DNA from: Luteococcus sp052116585
GTDB taxonomy: Bacteria; Actinomycetota; Actinomycetes; Propionibacteriales; Propionibacteriaceae
Length of the DNA stretch: 64,000 bases
NCBI RefSeq assembly: GCF_052116585.1
Contig: NZ_JBQKKT010000003.1
Coordinates: 124,001-188,000, forward strand
Direction: 5' to 3'
Part shown: positions 48,033 to 56,719 of the stretch, one piece after another
Layout: each line of letters starts with the position of its first letter
How positions within the stretch are numbered: the stretch's first letter is position 1
Notes under the pieces: generated by a model
The model's database searches: none
Told to the model about the DNA's origin: nothing
Seen by the model: only the letters and a program-made list of their open reading frames with translations
Translations under genes and position numbers: made by a program

Positions 48033-49246
48033 GCCTGCCCATTGATCTGTCCTCCCTCTCCGAGGGCCCTGAGTCCAACGGCCCGGACGTCCTGACACCC
48101 GGCGCCGAGCCGGCGAGCTGCGAGACCACCCACACCGAGTCAACGGCGAGCCCGGCACCCCAGCAGGGTGAGGTCTCCTCGCTGCTCGCCGACCACACCA
48201 CGTTGCGGCTGGGCGGCCCTGCGCGTCGGATGGTGGTGGCAACCACGGAGCAGGAGTTGGTGGCGGCCGTCCGCGAGGCCGATGAGGCGGGCGAGCCACT
48301 GCTGGTGCTCTCCGGCGGCTCCAACCTGGTGATCGGCGACGAGGGTTTCCCCGGCACGGTGGTGAAGGTGGCAACGCGTGGCATCTCGGCTGATGTCTCG
48401 GACTGCGGCGGGGCCGTGGTGACGGTGGCGGCGGGTGAGGTGTGGGACGACTTCGTCGCGCATGCCATCGCGAACGAGTGGCGTGGCCTGGAGGCGCTCT
48501 CGGGCATTCCCGGGCTGGTCGGCTCCACCCCGATCCAGAATGTCGGTGCCTATGGCAGCGACGTCTCGCAGACCATCTACCGGGTGCGCACCTATGACCG
48601 GGTGGCGGGGGAGTTGCGCACCTTCACGGCGCCGGAGTGCCAGTTCGCCTACCGCGACTCGGTCTTCAAGCAGACGCGCATGCCCGACGGCGGCCCGACG
48701 GGACGTTATGTGGTGCTGGAGGTCACCTTCCAGATGCTGCTGGGCAATCTGAGCGCCCCCGTGGGATACCAGGAGCTGGCCAACCGTCTGGGCATCCAGG
48801 TGGGGCAGCGGGCTGACATGACCCTGGTGCGTGAAACCGTGCTGGCCCTGCGTGCGGGCAAGGGGATGGTGAGCGATCCGTCCGACCATGACACCTGGAG
48901 TGCGGGCAGCTTCTTCACCAACCCGATCCTCACCGCGCAGGAGGCCGAGCAGCTGCCGGAGGCGGCTCCTCGGTACCCGGCCGGCGAGGGGCGGGTGAAG
49001 ACCTCGGCGGCCTGGCTGATTGACCATGCGGGCTTCCAAAAGGGTTTCACTGTTGGCGCAAAGGTCAGTCTTTCCACGAAGCACACCTTGGCCTTGACGA
49101 ACAGGGGAGGAGCCGCAACCTCTGACCTGATGGAACTTGCGGGCGTGGTCAGGCGCGGGGTGACGAGGAAATATGGCGTCACGCTGATTCCGGAGCCGGT
49201 CCTCGTCGGCTGTACGATTCCTGCCGAGGCTCCACCAGAAGCGTGA
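48029..49246 (+). CDS. murB: UDP-N-acetylenolpyruvoylglucosamine reductase
   Basis: FAD enzyme that completes UDP-MurNAc for peptidoglycan, 405 residues. LSGGSNLVIGDEGFPGTVV binds FAD; GIPGLVGSTPIQNVGAYG, YRDSVFK and SAGSFFTNP (catalytic Ser) follow. The first 50 residues are an acidic, Ser/Pro-rich extension absent from most MurB proteins; no internal start fits better than GTG 48029, which overlaps hadB. Codon use near the 3' end (49020-49200) is less GC-rich. Confidence 0.94.
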   Translation: MSLPIDLSSLSEGPESNGPDVLTPGAEPASCETTHTESTASPAPQQGEVSSLLADHTTLRLGGPARRMVVATTEQELVAAVREADEAGEPLLVLSGGSNLVIGDEGFPGTVVKVATRGISADVSDCGGAVVTVAAGEVWDDFVAHAIANEWRGLEALSGIPGLVGSTPIQNVGAYGSDVSQTIYRVRTYDRVAGELRTFTAPECQFAYRDSVFKQTRMPDGGPTGRYVVLEVTFQMLLGNLSAPVGYQELANRLGIQVGQRADMTLVRETVLALRAGKGMVSDPSDHDTWSAGSFFTNPILTAQEAEQLPEAAPRYPAGEGRVKTSAAWLIDHAGFQKGFTVGAKVSLSTKHTLALTNRGGAATSDLMELAGVVRRGVTRKYGVTLIPEPVLVGCTIPAEAPPEA

Positions 49247-49397
49247 AAGACCTAGTCCATTCCCCCTGTAGGGCGGCCGTCCGGGGCACCTGACCGAGCG
49301 GCTCTCAGCTTTTTTACCGTAGTCTCGAATCGGCGCGGCCCTGGTGGATTCATTTCCTTACAGCGCAGGGCCGTAGACGTGACACAGGGGGACATAA

Positions 49398-50180
49398 ATG
49401 AATTCTGGGCAGGTTGGCCACGAAACCGTCGTGCTCGACGGGGTGCCGATCCACGCGCTTTCCGAAGCGGGGACGGTGGACCACGTGATGGCCGAACTCG
49501 ACGCCGGGCGTGGTGGTCTGCTGTTGACCGCCAATGTGGACATCATGTTCCGCCTGCGTGCCCCCGAGCATGCTGATCTGGTCTCGGAGGCCACCACCGT
49601 GGTGGCCGACGGAATGCCCCTGGTGTGGGCGAGCCGTCTGCTGGGCACGCCACTGCCGGAGCGGGTGACGGGTGCCGATCTGGTGTGGAAGCTGTCGGAG
49701 GCCGCGGCCCGCGAGGGTCGCAAGGTCTTCCTGTTGGGCGCCGGTCCCGGCGTCGCCGAACGTGCGGGAGCCACCTTCGTGAAGGCCTACCCGGGGCTCC
49801 AGGTGGTGGGCCACGAGTCGCCGCCCAAGGGCTTCGACAAGGATCCGGAGTACATGGCCGAGCTCGCCCGACGGATGGTGGAGGCGCAGCCGGACCTGGT
49901 CTTCGTGGCGCTTGGTTTCCCCAAGCAGGACCGCGTCGCCCTCGCCCTGCGCGAGCACCTGCCCGCCACCTGGTTCATGGGCTGCGGCGGCGCGCTGGAC
50001 ATGGCCGCGGGGGAGGTGCCGCGGGCGCACCCCCTGCTGCAGGAGGTGGGCGCGGAGTGGCTGCATCGTCTGGTGCAGGAGCCACGCCGACTGGCGCGTC
50101 GCTACCTGGTGGACGACTTGCCGTACGCTGTGGGACTGGTGGGTCAGGCCGCGTTGACGCGCGTCCGGGGCTCCAAGTAG
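49398..50180 (+). CDS. WecG/TagA/CpsF-family glycosyltransferase
   Basis: 260-residue enzyme transferring a sugar (ManNAc or similar) from a UDP donor to a lipid-linked acceptor. TANVDIMFRLRAPEHADLV and ADGMPLVWASRLLGTPLPER are family motifs; the second contains the catalytic Asp. VALGFPKQD and GCGGALDMAAGE follow. GGGGGA precedes ATG 49398. It has its own spacer with TAGTCT at 49320 as a possible -10 box. With wecB at 58.4 kb it points to a ManNAc-containing cell-wall polymer. Confidence 0.9.
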   Translation: MNSGQVGHETVVLDGVPIHALSEAGTVDHVMAELDAGRGGLLLTANVDIMFRLRAPEHADLVSEATTVVADGMPLVWASRLLGTPLPERVTGADLVWKLSEAAAREGRKVFLLGAGPGVAERAGATFVKAYPGLQVVGHESPPKGFDKDPEYMAELARRMVEAQPDLVFVALGFPKQDRVALALREHLPATWFMGCGGALDMAAGEVPRAHPLLQEVGAEWLHRLVQEPRRLARRYLVDDLPYAVGLVGQAALTRVRGSK

Positions 50181-50187
50181 GAGTCAG

Positions 50188-50217
50188 TTCGACTCCGGGG
50201 CCCAAAAGCCCTACACT
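50188..50217 (+). promoter_or_regulatory. tRNA-Trp promoter
   Basis: TTCGAC (50188-50193) and TACACT (50212-50217), 18 bases apart, about 30 bases before the tRNA. Confidence 0.5.
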
Positions 50218-50247
50218 TTTCATCTTGGTGGTGCTCAGCGCCACCCA

Positions 50248-50320
<73 letters not shown>

Positions 50321-50428
50321 CGAAGCAGGTCTCTTGACCTGCCGAACAGTCCAGAAGGCTCGTGGGGGCGAGCACGTCGATCCGAGAGGGTCACCGAGCA
50401 AGCCGAGAGGCGAGAACGAAGGAACACC

Positions 50429-51130
50429 GTGACCGACGACCAGACGCGCAAGTCTTTTGATGACGCCGCAAGCCAGTCGGATCCGGAAGAATTCCTGGAC
50501 GTTCCCTCTGGCGAGCAGCTTGCCGCCCACACCGACGATGTTGCCCCCGGCGAGATCGTCGATCCCGAGGCCGAGGAGCTTCGCGGAGAGCCCGTCCAGG
50601 ACGACACCCCCGGCCACGCCGATCCCGAGGACATGGTGATCGACGATCCGGAGCAGCTCGCGGCGGCTGAGCGACTCGCCGCACAGGCCCGCTCGTCGCG
50701 TCCCAAGCGTCGCAGCCGCGCCGAGGCTTCCGCCGCGGGCGCGGCGGAGGAGTCGGAGCCGGTGGAGACCGCCGGGTCCGTCGAGACCTCCGAGTCAGCT
50801 GAGGGGCAGGCCGCGGCCCAGCCCGTCGTGCCCCGTCCGGTGCGTCGCCAGTCGGCCAAGGCCCAGGAGCTCGAGTCTGCAGCTCCCCAGGGTCGCAGTG
50901 CCAGCGCCAAGAAGTCGTCGAAGGCGGCTGCGGCACAGCCCAAGCGCACCACGCCGGTGGCCTTCGTCGGACAGTCGGCCGACGAGCTGCGCAAGGTCAT
51001 CTGGCCGACGGGTGCCCAGCTCAGCCAGTACTTCGTGGTTGTCCTGCTGTTCGTTCTGTTCATCGTTGCCTACGTCGGACTTCTTGACCCCGCCTTCGGC
51101 TGGGTCATGCTGAAGTTCCTCGGCAAGTGA
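50429..51130 (+). CDS. secE: Preprotein translocase subunit SecE with long N-terminal extension
   Basis: Essential single-helix subunit of the Sec channel, 233 residues. The SecE core is residues about 175-233 (ADELRKVIWPTGAQLSQYF, then one membrane helix). The first 170 residues are acidic then Ala/Arg/Lys-rich and without a fold I recognise; most SecE proteins of this type have 20-100. GTG 50429 follows GAAGGAACACC. It lies 108 bases after tRNA-Trp; the nusG frame is open from its stop. Confidence 0.93.
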   Translation: MTDDQTRKSFDDAASQSDPEEFLDVPSGEQLAAHTDDVAPGEIVDPEAEELRGEPVQDDTPGHADPEDMVIDDPEQLAAAERLAAQARSSRPKRRSRAEASAAGAAEESEPVETAGSVETSESAEGQAAAQPVVPRPVRRQSAKAQELESAAPQGRSASAKKSSKAAAAQPKRTTPVAFVGQSADELRKVIWPTGAQLSQYFVVVLLFVLFIVAYVGLLDPAFGWVMLKFLGK

Positions 51131-51156
51131 CCCAGTCAAACCAACGGAGACATCAC

Positions 51157-51996
51157 GTGACCAATCCTGAATTCGACGAGTCCGTCGACGAGACCCCCGA
51201 GGTCGAAATCGATCTGGGCCAGCTCGATGACATCGAGGACACCGAGGAGCCTGAGCAGGAGCTCAACCTCGACTTCGGTGACGATCTGGCCGACGAGGCC
51301 GACAAGATCGAGCTGCACTTCGACGATGACGAGGACGAGGCCACCGACGAGGACGAGGCCGAGTCCAGCGAGGACGCCGACGCTGCCCTGGAAGCTGCCC
51401 TCGAGGAGCTGCGCCAGGAGCTGCGCACCAAGTTCGGCGACTGGTATGTCATCCACACCTACTCCGGCATGGAGAACCGTGTGAAGCAGAACCTGGACGC
51501 CCGCGTCCAGACGCTGAACATGGAGGACTACATCTTCGAGACGATCGTGCCCACGGAGCAGGCCGTCGAGATCCGCAATGGTGCCCGCAAGACGGTGACG
51601 CGCACCGTGCTGCCCGGCTACGTGCTGGTGCGCATGGACCTCACCGACGAGTCGTGGGGCACCGTCCGTCACACTCCCTCCGTCACCGGTTTCGTCGGCA
51701 ATGGCCAGACGCCGGTTCCGCTGAGCCTCGACGAGGTGGAGCGCATGCTCACCCCGTCCATCGCCGCCCGTGTGGCCTCGGAGCAGACCGCTCCGACGCC
51801 GCGGACGCGCAAGAAGGTGGAGGTTGTCGACTTCCAGGTTGGCGACTCCGTCCAGGTGGTCGACGGCCCGTTCGCGGGTGTCCACGCCACCATCACCGAG
51901 ATCAACGTGAACAGCCAGCGGCTCAAGGCCCTGGTCGAGATCCTGGGTCGCGAGACCCCGGTCGACCTGACCTTCCCGCAGATCGCTCGCATCTGA
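51157..51996 (+). CDS. nusG: Transcription termination/antitermination factor NusG
   Basis: RNA-polymerase-bound elongation factor, 279 residues. A strongly acidic N-terminal extension (about 95 residues) precedes the NGN domain (WYVIHTYSGMENRVKQNL) and the KOW domain (FQVGDSVQVVDGPFAGVHA). I chose GTG 51157 behind GGAGA; GTG 51127, overlapping the secE stop, would add ten residues. Acidic extensions are common in actinobacterial NusG, though their role is not settled. Confidence 0.94.
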   Translation: MTNPEFDESVDETPEVEIDLGQLDDIEDTEEPEQELNLDFGDDLADEADKIELHFDDDEDEATDEDEAESSEDADAALEAALEELRQELRTKFGDWYVIHTYSGMENRVKQNLDARVQTLNMEDYIFETIVPTEQAVEIRNGARKTVTRTVLPGYVLVRMDLTDESWGTVRHTPSVTGFVGNGQTPVPLSLDEVERMLTPSIAARVASEQTAPTPRTRKKVEVVDFQVGDSVQVVDGPFAGVHATITEINVNSQRLKALVEILGRETPVDLTFPQIARI

Positions 51997-52090
51997 CGGC
52001 AGTTCACGTCGGGCCGAGCCGCCAGTTCGGCCCCCAGCAAGACCAGTGGCGACGCATCCCGCGTCGCCCAGCCAAGAAAAGGACCCAAAC

Positions 52091-52519
52091 ATGCCTCCCA
52101 AGAAGAAGGTAGCGGCGCTCGTCAAGGTCGCCCTGCAGGCGGGTGCAGCCACTCCCGCACCGCCGGTCGGTACCGCTCTCGGCCCGCACGGCGTCAACAT
52201 CATGGAGTTCTGCAAGGCGTACAACGCCAAGACGGAATCCCAGCGTGGAAACATCGTCCCCGTCGAGATCACCATCTACGAGGACCGCACCTTCACCTTC
52301 ATCACGAAGACCCCGCCGGCCGCCGAGCTGATCAAGAAGGCCGCTGGCCTCAGCAAGGGCTCCGCCGCTCCGCACAAGGACAAGGTGGGCAAGCTCACCG
52401 CTGACCAGGTGCGCGAGATCGCCACGACCAAGCTTCCGGACCTCAACGCGAACGACGTCGAGCAGGCCATGAAGATCGTCGCCGGCACCGCCCGTTCGAT
52501 GGGCGTCACCGTCGAGTGA
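52091..52519 (+). CDS. rplK: 50S ribosomal protein L11
   Basis: 142-residue L11, binding the GTPase-associated region of 23S rRNA. PPVGTALGPHGVNIMEFC and the C-terminal KLPDLNANDVEQAMKIVAGTARSMG are intact. The start MPPKKKV follows AGAAAAGGACCC. It forms the usual pair with rplA after a 118-base spacer with no visible hairpin of note. Confidence 0.97.
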   Translation: MPPKKKVAALVKVALQAGAATPAPPVGTALGPHGVNIMEFCKAYNAKTESQRGNIVPVEITIYEDRTFTFITKTPPAAELIKKAAGLSKGSAAPHKDKVGKLTADQVREIATTKLPDLNANDVEQAMKIVAGTARSMGVTVE

Positions 52520-52637
52520 CGCTCCCCGCTGCCCGCAGTTGGGGCGGCACCCCTGGGAGGGCCTGCGCGGCCCGCACCAGAACCTGGTGGATCAGCCCTC
52601 GAGGCTGACTGCAACACAAACGTAAGGAACCAGATCA

Positions 52638-53342
52638 ATGAAGCGCAGCAAGGCCTACATGGCCGCCGCCGAGAAGCGTGACGAGAACGAGCTCTACTCT
52701 CCGGAGCAGGCCCTCGAGCTCGTCAAGGCTGGCGCGTCGGCCAAGTTCGACGAGACGATCGATGTCGCCATGCGACTCGGCGTCGACCCCCGCAAGGCGG
52801 ACCAGATGGTCCGTGGCACGGTCAACCTCCCGCACGGCACCGGCAAGACGGCAAGGGTCCTTGTCTTCGCCAATGGCGCCAACGCCGAGGCCGCGAAGGC
52901 GGCCGGCGCGGACGAGGTTGGCTCGGACGAGCTGATCGAGAAGGTGGCTGGCGGCTACCTCGACTTCGACGCCGTCGTGGCCACGCCCGACCTGATGGGC
53001 AAGGTTGGCCGCCTGGGCCGCGTCCTGGGCCCCCGTGGCCTGATGCCGAACCCCAAGACCGGCACCGTCACCATGGACGTCGCCAAGGCCGTCAGTGACA
53101 TCAAGGGTGGCAAGATCGAGTTCCGTGTGGACCGTCACGCCAACCTCCACTTCCTGATCGGCAAGGCGTCCTTCAACGCCGAGCAGATCGTGGACAACTA
53201 CTTCGCCGCCCTGGACGAGATCCTGCGACTGAAGCCGAGCTCCTCCAAGGGCCGCTACATCAAGAAGATCTCCGTCTCCTCCACCATGGGCCCGGGCGTC
53301 CTGATCGACCCCACCAAGGTGAAGCCGGCCGAGAAGGCCTGA
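52638..53342 (+). CDS. rplA: 50S ribosomal protein L1
   Basis: 234-residue L1 of the ribosomal stalk. FDETIDVAMRLGVDPRKADQ at the N-terminus and GPRGLMPNPKTGTVT in the middle are the RNA-binding signatures; it ends shortly after SSTMGPGVLIDP. AAGGAACC precedes the ATG. In many actinobacteria rplJ-rplL follow nearby; here 3.6 kb of repeats and two other genes intervene. Confidence 0.97.
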   Translation: MKRSKAYMAAAEKRDENELYSPEQALELVKAGASAKFDETIDVAMRLGVDPRKADQMVRGTVNLPHGTGKTARVLVFANGANAEAAKAAGADEVGSDELIEKVAGGYLDFDAVVATPDLMGKVGRLGRVLGPRGLMPNPKTGTVTMDVAKAVSDIKGGKIEFRVDRHANLHFLIGKASFNAEQIVDNYFAALDEILRLKPSSSKGRYIKKISVSSTMGPGVLIDPTKVKPAEKA

Positions 53343-53361
53343 GCAGCACCCCTGTAGCACC

Positions 53362-53400
53362 AGAACTCCCCGTCAGCCTTGCTGGCGGGGAGTTCTTGCG
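53362..53400 (+). terminator. Terminator after rplA
   Basis: Sixteen-base arms (53362-53377, 53381-53396, AGAACTCCCCGTCAGC start) with one G-U pair, CTT loop and TTCTTG tail. Confidence 0.85.
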
Positions 53401-53439
53401 TGTGCTGGCGTTGGGCGTGGAGCTCGTGCGGGGGCTGGT

Positions 53440-53935
53440 GCCTCGCGTGGGTTTGGTGCCGCCACTCTGCTCTCGCGTGGGTTTGGGCTCGTCACTGTGC
53501 TCTCGCGTGGGTTTGGTGGCTTCGCGACGGGTAGAGCACACGCGGGGTGATGGATCCCACGCGGCGCTGTGATGGGGAGTTGGAACCCACGCGGGGTAAT
53601 GGAGGCCACGTGGGGTGATGGAGGCCACGCGAGGGTGGTGGCAGGGGCCTGTGCCGTTGGCAGCTGGTCGCTGGTCTTGGGCCGGGCGCAGTGGGCCCTG
53701 TCCTCGCGTGGGTTTGGACTCGTGAGATAGCCCGCGCATGGGTTTGGTGGGCTCGCGACGGGTAGAGCGCACGCGGGCTGATGGAATCCACGCGGCGCCG
53801 CGATGGGGAGTTGGAACCCACGCGGGTTGGCTGGACACACGCGCGCTGGCAAGCCGTGCAGGCAGGGCCCACGCGTTCAGACAGGGCCCACGCGTTCAGA
53901 CGGGGCCCACGCGTGCAGGCAGAACCTCAACAGGC
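53440..53935. repeat. Repeat array C: CGCGTGGG/CCCACGCG family
   Basis: Fills the 630-base gap between rplA and the AbiEi/DUF559-like gene. About seventeen half-sites, including two 60-base cores (53504-53565, 53734-53795; the latter with a GCGCATGGG variant) and a run of CCCACGCGTTCAGACAGGG-like units at its right end. CGCGTGGGTTTGG sites gather at the left of each sub-block and CCACGCGGGGTGATGG sites at the right. Confidence 0.9.
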
Positions 53936-53973
53936 AGGCAGAATTCAGGCGAGTCGCGGGAGCGACAATGGGA

Positions 53974-54882
53974 TCAGCGCAGGCCGCCGTGCCGCAGCAC
54001 ATTCCAGAGAGTGGCGGTCCACCGGGTGAGGTCTGCCATCTCGGGGGTGGTCCATCGGTGCACCCACCAGCCGCGGCCGCGGAAGGAGTGTTCGCGTTCC
54101 TTCTCGGCCTGCAGCACACTGGCGAGCTCCTGCCCGGGCTTCAAGATCCGTCCGTACTTGATGCGTCCGTCGAACTCGCCGAGCACCTTCAATTCCTCCC
54201 ATCCGAAGTCGGCACGGCCCAGCAGTCGTCCGTGGGCGTCGTGGATGGGCAGCTGAAGGGTGGGCATCGGCAACCCGGCGTCGTGCATGAACCAGCGGCT
54301 GCGCGATTCCCCGGCGCTCTCGGCCCGCCCGTCGCCCAGGCCAAGGACGGCGCGCGCACGTGGCATGCCGTGCATGTTCTTCTGCGACTGCAGGATGTCT
54401 TGCAGGGTGCCGGGGTCGGCATGGGCACGGAGGGCGGCATCAACGACGGCGAGCCCACGGTCGGGAGACAGCGTCCGGGCCAGATCGACGGCCGTTCGCT
54501 CAAGACTGGTGACGGGAAAGCCATTGACCTCGACGATCTCGCTGCGATCGAGCGGGGCGCGGTGCACCTGCACGGTGGTGCGCACCAGTCCACCCGACCG
54601 GCCGGGGCGGGTGATGTGCACGCGATTGAGCTCGTCGGGAGGCAGGGGCAGGCCCAGCAGCGCGGCTGCGGAGTGGTGGCTCAGGACCCCCGAGTGCAGT
54701 CGTGGCCAGGTCGCCGTGATCAGCAGACGGTGCCGTTCCTCATACTCGGGGGCGGGACCCTGCGAGAGATCCAGGTAGTCCCCTCGTCGCAGTCTCTCCA
54801 ACGTGCCCTGGGCCAGGTTGCGGCGGATGTCGGCGGGTGTCATCCCGCGGGCGATGAGCTCATGATGCGCGTAGGTCTTCAC
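53974..54882 (-). CDS. AbiEi-like antitoxin domain plus DUF559/PD-(D/E)XK-like protein
   Basis: 302 residues. The N-terminus (about 1-60, GMTPADIRRNLAQGTLERLRRGDYL) resembles the AbiEi/type IV antitoxin winged helix. The middle (HHSAAALLGLPLP; SLERTAVDLAR) and the C-terminus (RADFGWEELKVLGEFDG, a D-E-D pattern, then KYGR) look like the DUF559 nuclease-like proteins common in actinobacteria. No AbiEii toxin gene is adjacent, so a classical toxin-antitoxin pair is not supported. It lies between repeat arrays C and D and carries no mobile gene beside it. Function unknown; identification is moderately sure. Confidence 0.7.
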   Translation of the reverse strand: MKTYAHHELIARGMTPADIRRNLAQGTLERLRRGDYLDLSQGPAPEYEERHRLLITATWPRLHSGVLSHHSAAALLGLPLPPDELNRVHITRPGRSGGLVRTTVQVHRAPLDRSEIVEVNGFPVTSLERTAVDLARTLSPDRGLAVVDAALRAHADPGTLQDILQSQKNMHGMPRARAVLGLGDGRAESAGESRSRWFMHDAGLPMPTLQLPIHDAHGRLLGRADFGWEELKVLGEFDGRIKYGRILKPGQELASVLQAEKEREHSFRGRGWWVHRWTTPEMADLTRWTATLWNVLRHGGLR

Positions 54883-54969
54883 GCTTCCAATGTGGACATT
54901 CGGACCTCGAAATGTTCATGATCATCACTGGCCTGTGGACAACTCCTCGTCCACAGGCCCTCCGTCGAC

Positions 54970-55400
54970 GTCGCGCGTGGGTTTGGGCTTGCCACTGTGC
55001 TCTCGCGTGGGTTTGGTGGCTTCGCGACGGGTGGAGCGCACGCGGGGTGATGGAAGCCACGCGGGGTGTTGGAAGCCACGCGGGGTGTTGGAAGCCACGC
55101 GGGGCGAAGGAGCCACCCTGTGCCGCGGCCGCAGGTCTTGGGCGGAGGCCGGGGCATGTTGGGCGCCTGACGGCGCGTGGGTTTGGGCTGGCCACTGTCC
55201 CCGCGCGTGGGTTTGGTGGCTTCGCGACGGGCAGAGCGCACGCGGGGTGATGGAACCCACGCGGGGCTGCGATGGGGGAGTTGGATCCCACGCGGGGCTG
55301 CGATGGGGAGTGGGATCCCACGCGGGCTCGTGGATCCCACGCGGGGAGATGGAAGCCGCGCGGGGTGCTAGAGCACACGCGGGCTGGCGGTGCTCACATC
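54970..55400. repeat. Repeat array D: CGCGTGGG/CCCACGCG family
   Basis: Occupies most of the 650-base gap between the AbiEi/DUF559-like and NlpC/P60 genes. About fifteen half-sites with two 60-base cores (55004-55064, 55204-55264). Core 1 is followed by GGAAGCCACGCGGGGTGTT repeats, core 2 by CCCACGCGGGGCTGCGATGG repeats. Sub-blocks mirror array C in order. Confidence 0.9.
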
Positions 55401-55448
55401 CCACGCCGCCCGACGCACGGGGAGCGTCTACACCCCAGGAGGAACCAA

Positions 55449-55485
55449 CAAGGGCCCGATTCCTCGAGAGAATCGGGCCCTTGCC
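55449..55485 (-). terminator. Terminator of the NlpC/P60 gene
   Basis: Perfect 14-base arms (55449-55462, 55470-55483, CAAGGGCCCGATTC start) with a CTCGAGA loop, 50 bases after the minus-strand stop. Confidence 0.85.
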
Positions 55486-55534
55486 CTTGGCCCAATGGGC
55501 CGGGTCTGGAACCTGGATCAGGCTGCCACCTGGA

Positions 55535-56311
55535 TCAGGCGGGGCGCACCGCGCTGTAGAAGCCCATGGTGCTCATCTTGACCTTCTTGACGTTCTGGCC
55601 AGTGCGGGGAGCGTGGATCACGTAGCCGTTGCCGACGTAGATGCCCACGTGGCCGCCACCGTAGAAGCCGACGATGTCGCCGGGCTGGAGGTTGGACTTG
55701 CTGACGCGCTTCAGGCCGCGCAGCTGGGCGTGGCTGGTGCGGGGGATGCTCTTGCCGGCAGCCTTCCAGGCGGCACCGGTCAGGCCGGAGCAGTCGTAGC
55801 TGCTGGGGCCGGTGGCGCCGTAGCGGTAGGGCTTGCCGATCTGCGAGTAGGCAAAGTTGACGGCGCGCTGGCCCTTGCTGGAGGCGGGGGCGGTGATGCT
55901 GCTGGTGACAGTGCGCTTGGGGGCGGCCTTCTTCACGCCCTTCTTGGCGGCCCAGTTGCCGGCGCCGCTCTGCAGGGCGCGCAGGGTGCGGGCGTCGAGA
56001 TTGCGGCTGCGGGGGACCAGACGGGAGTCCTGGTAGCGCTGCATCGCGTTGAGGGTCTGGGGGCCGAAGTAGCCGGTGGCCGAGACCTTGAAGCCCATCT
56101 GGGTGAGCGCGAGCTGCAGGTTCTTGACCTGGGCGCCACGGGTGCCGTACTTGACCGTGCCCTTGATCTTCTTGGCGTGGCTCATGGAGCAGTAGACGTT
56201 GGCCTTCTTGCCGCACACGGCTGCCTCGGCGGGCGTGGCGGTGGCGAAGGTGCTGACGCCCATTGCCGCGGTGGCGGCGAAGACTGCGGCGGTCCTGCGG
56301 ATCGTGGACAT
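55535..56311 (-). CDS. Secreted NlpC/P60 peptidoglycan hydrolase with PG-binding domain
   Basis: 258 residues. Signal peptide (RR at 5-6, cleavage near AEA-AVC at about 31), a peptidoglycan-binding domain (about 50-112, YGTRGAQVKNLQLALTQMGF) and a C-terminal NlpC/P60 domain with catalytic C174 (SYDCSGLT) and H221 (GGGHVGIYVGNG), third residue probably H233. Such enzymes cut D-Glu-diamino acid bonds in stem peptides. ATG 56311 follows AAGGGGG; an ATG 40 codons upstream lacks one. A perfect CRP-like site lies about 225 bases upstream. Confidence 0.92.
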   Translation of the reverse strand: MSTIRRTAAVFAATAAMGVSTFATATPAEAAVCGKKANVYCSMSHAKKIKGTVKYGTRGAQVKNLQLALTQMGFKVSATGYFGPQTLNAMQRYQDSRLVPRSRNLDARTLRALQSGAGNWAAKKGVKKAAPKRTVTSSITAPASSKGQRAVNFAYSQIGKPYRYGATGPSSYDCSGLTGAAWKAAGKSIPRTSHAQLRGLKRVSKSNLQPGDIVGFYGGGHVGIYVGNGYVIHAPRTGQNVKKVKMSTMGFYSAVRPA

Positions 56312-56534
56312 GGTCCCCCTTGTTAGGTGTACGGCTTCGCTCAGTGGGGCGCGGAGCCGGTCGTCTTTCTTGGAGTGCCACCCCCACTGGGCGACTGTCA
56401 GGACTCTACGTCCCTGAATCTTCTTCACCAACTCTCAGGTTTGATTAAGGATCAGCTCAGGGCGATATCGCGTTGGGTGAACGTCCGTTGAACGCCTAGT
56501 GGCAAGGGGGTTGCCTCGACGTCGAGAAGTTGAG

Positions 56535-56550
56535 TGTGAACTTGCTCACA
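56535..56550. promoter_or_regulatory. Perfect CRP/GlxR-like site in the NlpC-rplJ intergenic region
   Basis: TGTGA-ACTTGC-TCACA, ten of ten positions. It lies between the divergent NlpC/P60 and rplJ genes, about 225 bases before the former and 150 before the rplJ -35 box. The flanking bases 56312-56534 show only the NlpC ribosome-binding site. Confidence 0.65.
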
Positions 56551-56685
56551 GTTGAATCCTGGACGGTCACGCGACGCGGTGTCGGGGCCTCTCAGGGTTT
56601 TCCCCGACGGGGTCGACGTGTGCGTCGATGGGCGTGGGAGGATCGATGAGCCAGGAGCGGTCGATGGGGCGTGTCATCCCCGATT

Positions 56686-56713
56686 TTGCGTCGACGGTGA
56701 AGTGTCGTACGCT
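56686..56713 (+). promoter_or_regulatory. rplJ-rplL promoter
   Basis: TTGCGT (56686-56691) and TACGCT (56708-56713), 16 bases apart. A leader of about 240 bases to rplJ follows. Confidence 0.55.
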
Positions 56714-56719
56714 TGGCTG

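Noticed and set aside
49282..49320. A terminator after murB at the CTTTTTTACC tract
   Set aside because: Only a tiny GAGC-GG-CTC stem precedes the T-run, too weak to call.
53974..54882. A complete type IV toxin-antitoxin system
   Set aside because: Only an AbiEi-like domain is present. No AbiEii nucleotidyltransferase-type toxin lies on either side.
53260..55404. Many overlapping open frames inside arrays C and D rich in Pro, Arg, Thr and His
   Set aside because: They arise because the repeat lacks stop codons in several frames. They share peptides in different frames and have no convincing starts or ribosome-binding sites.
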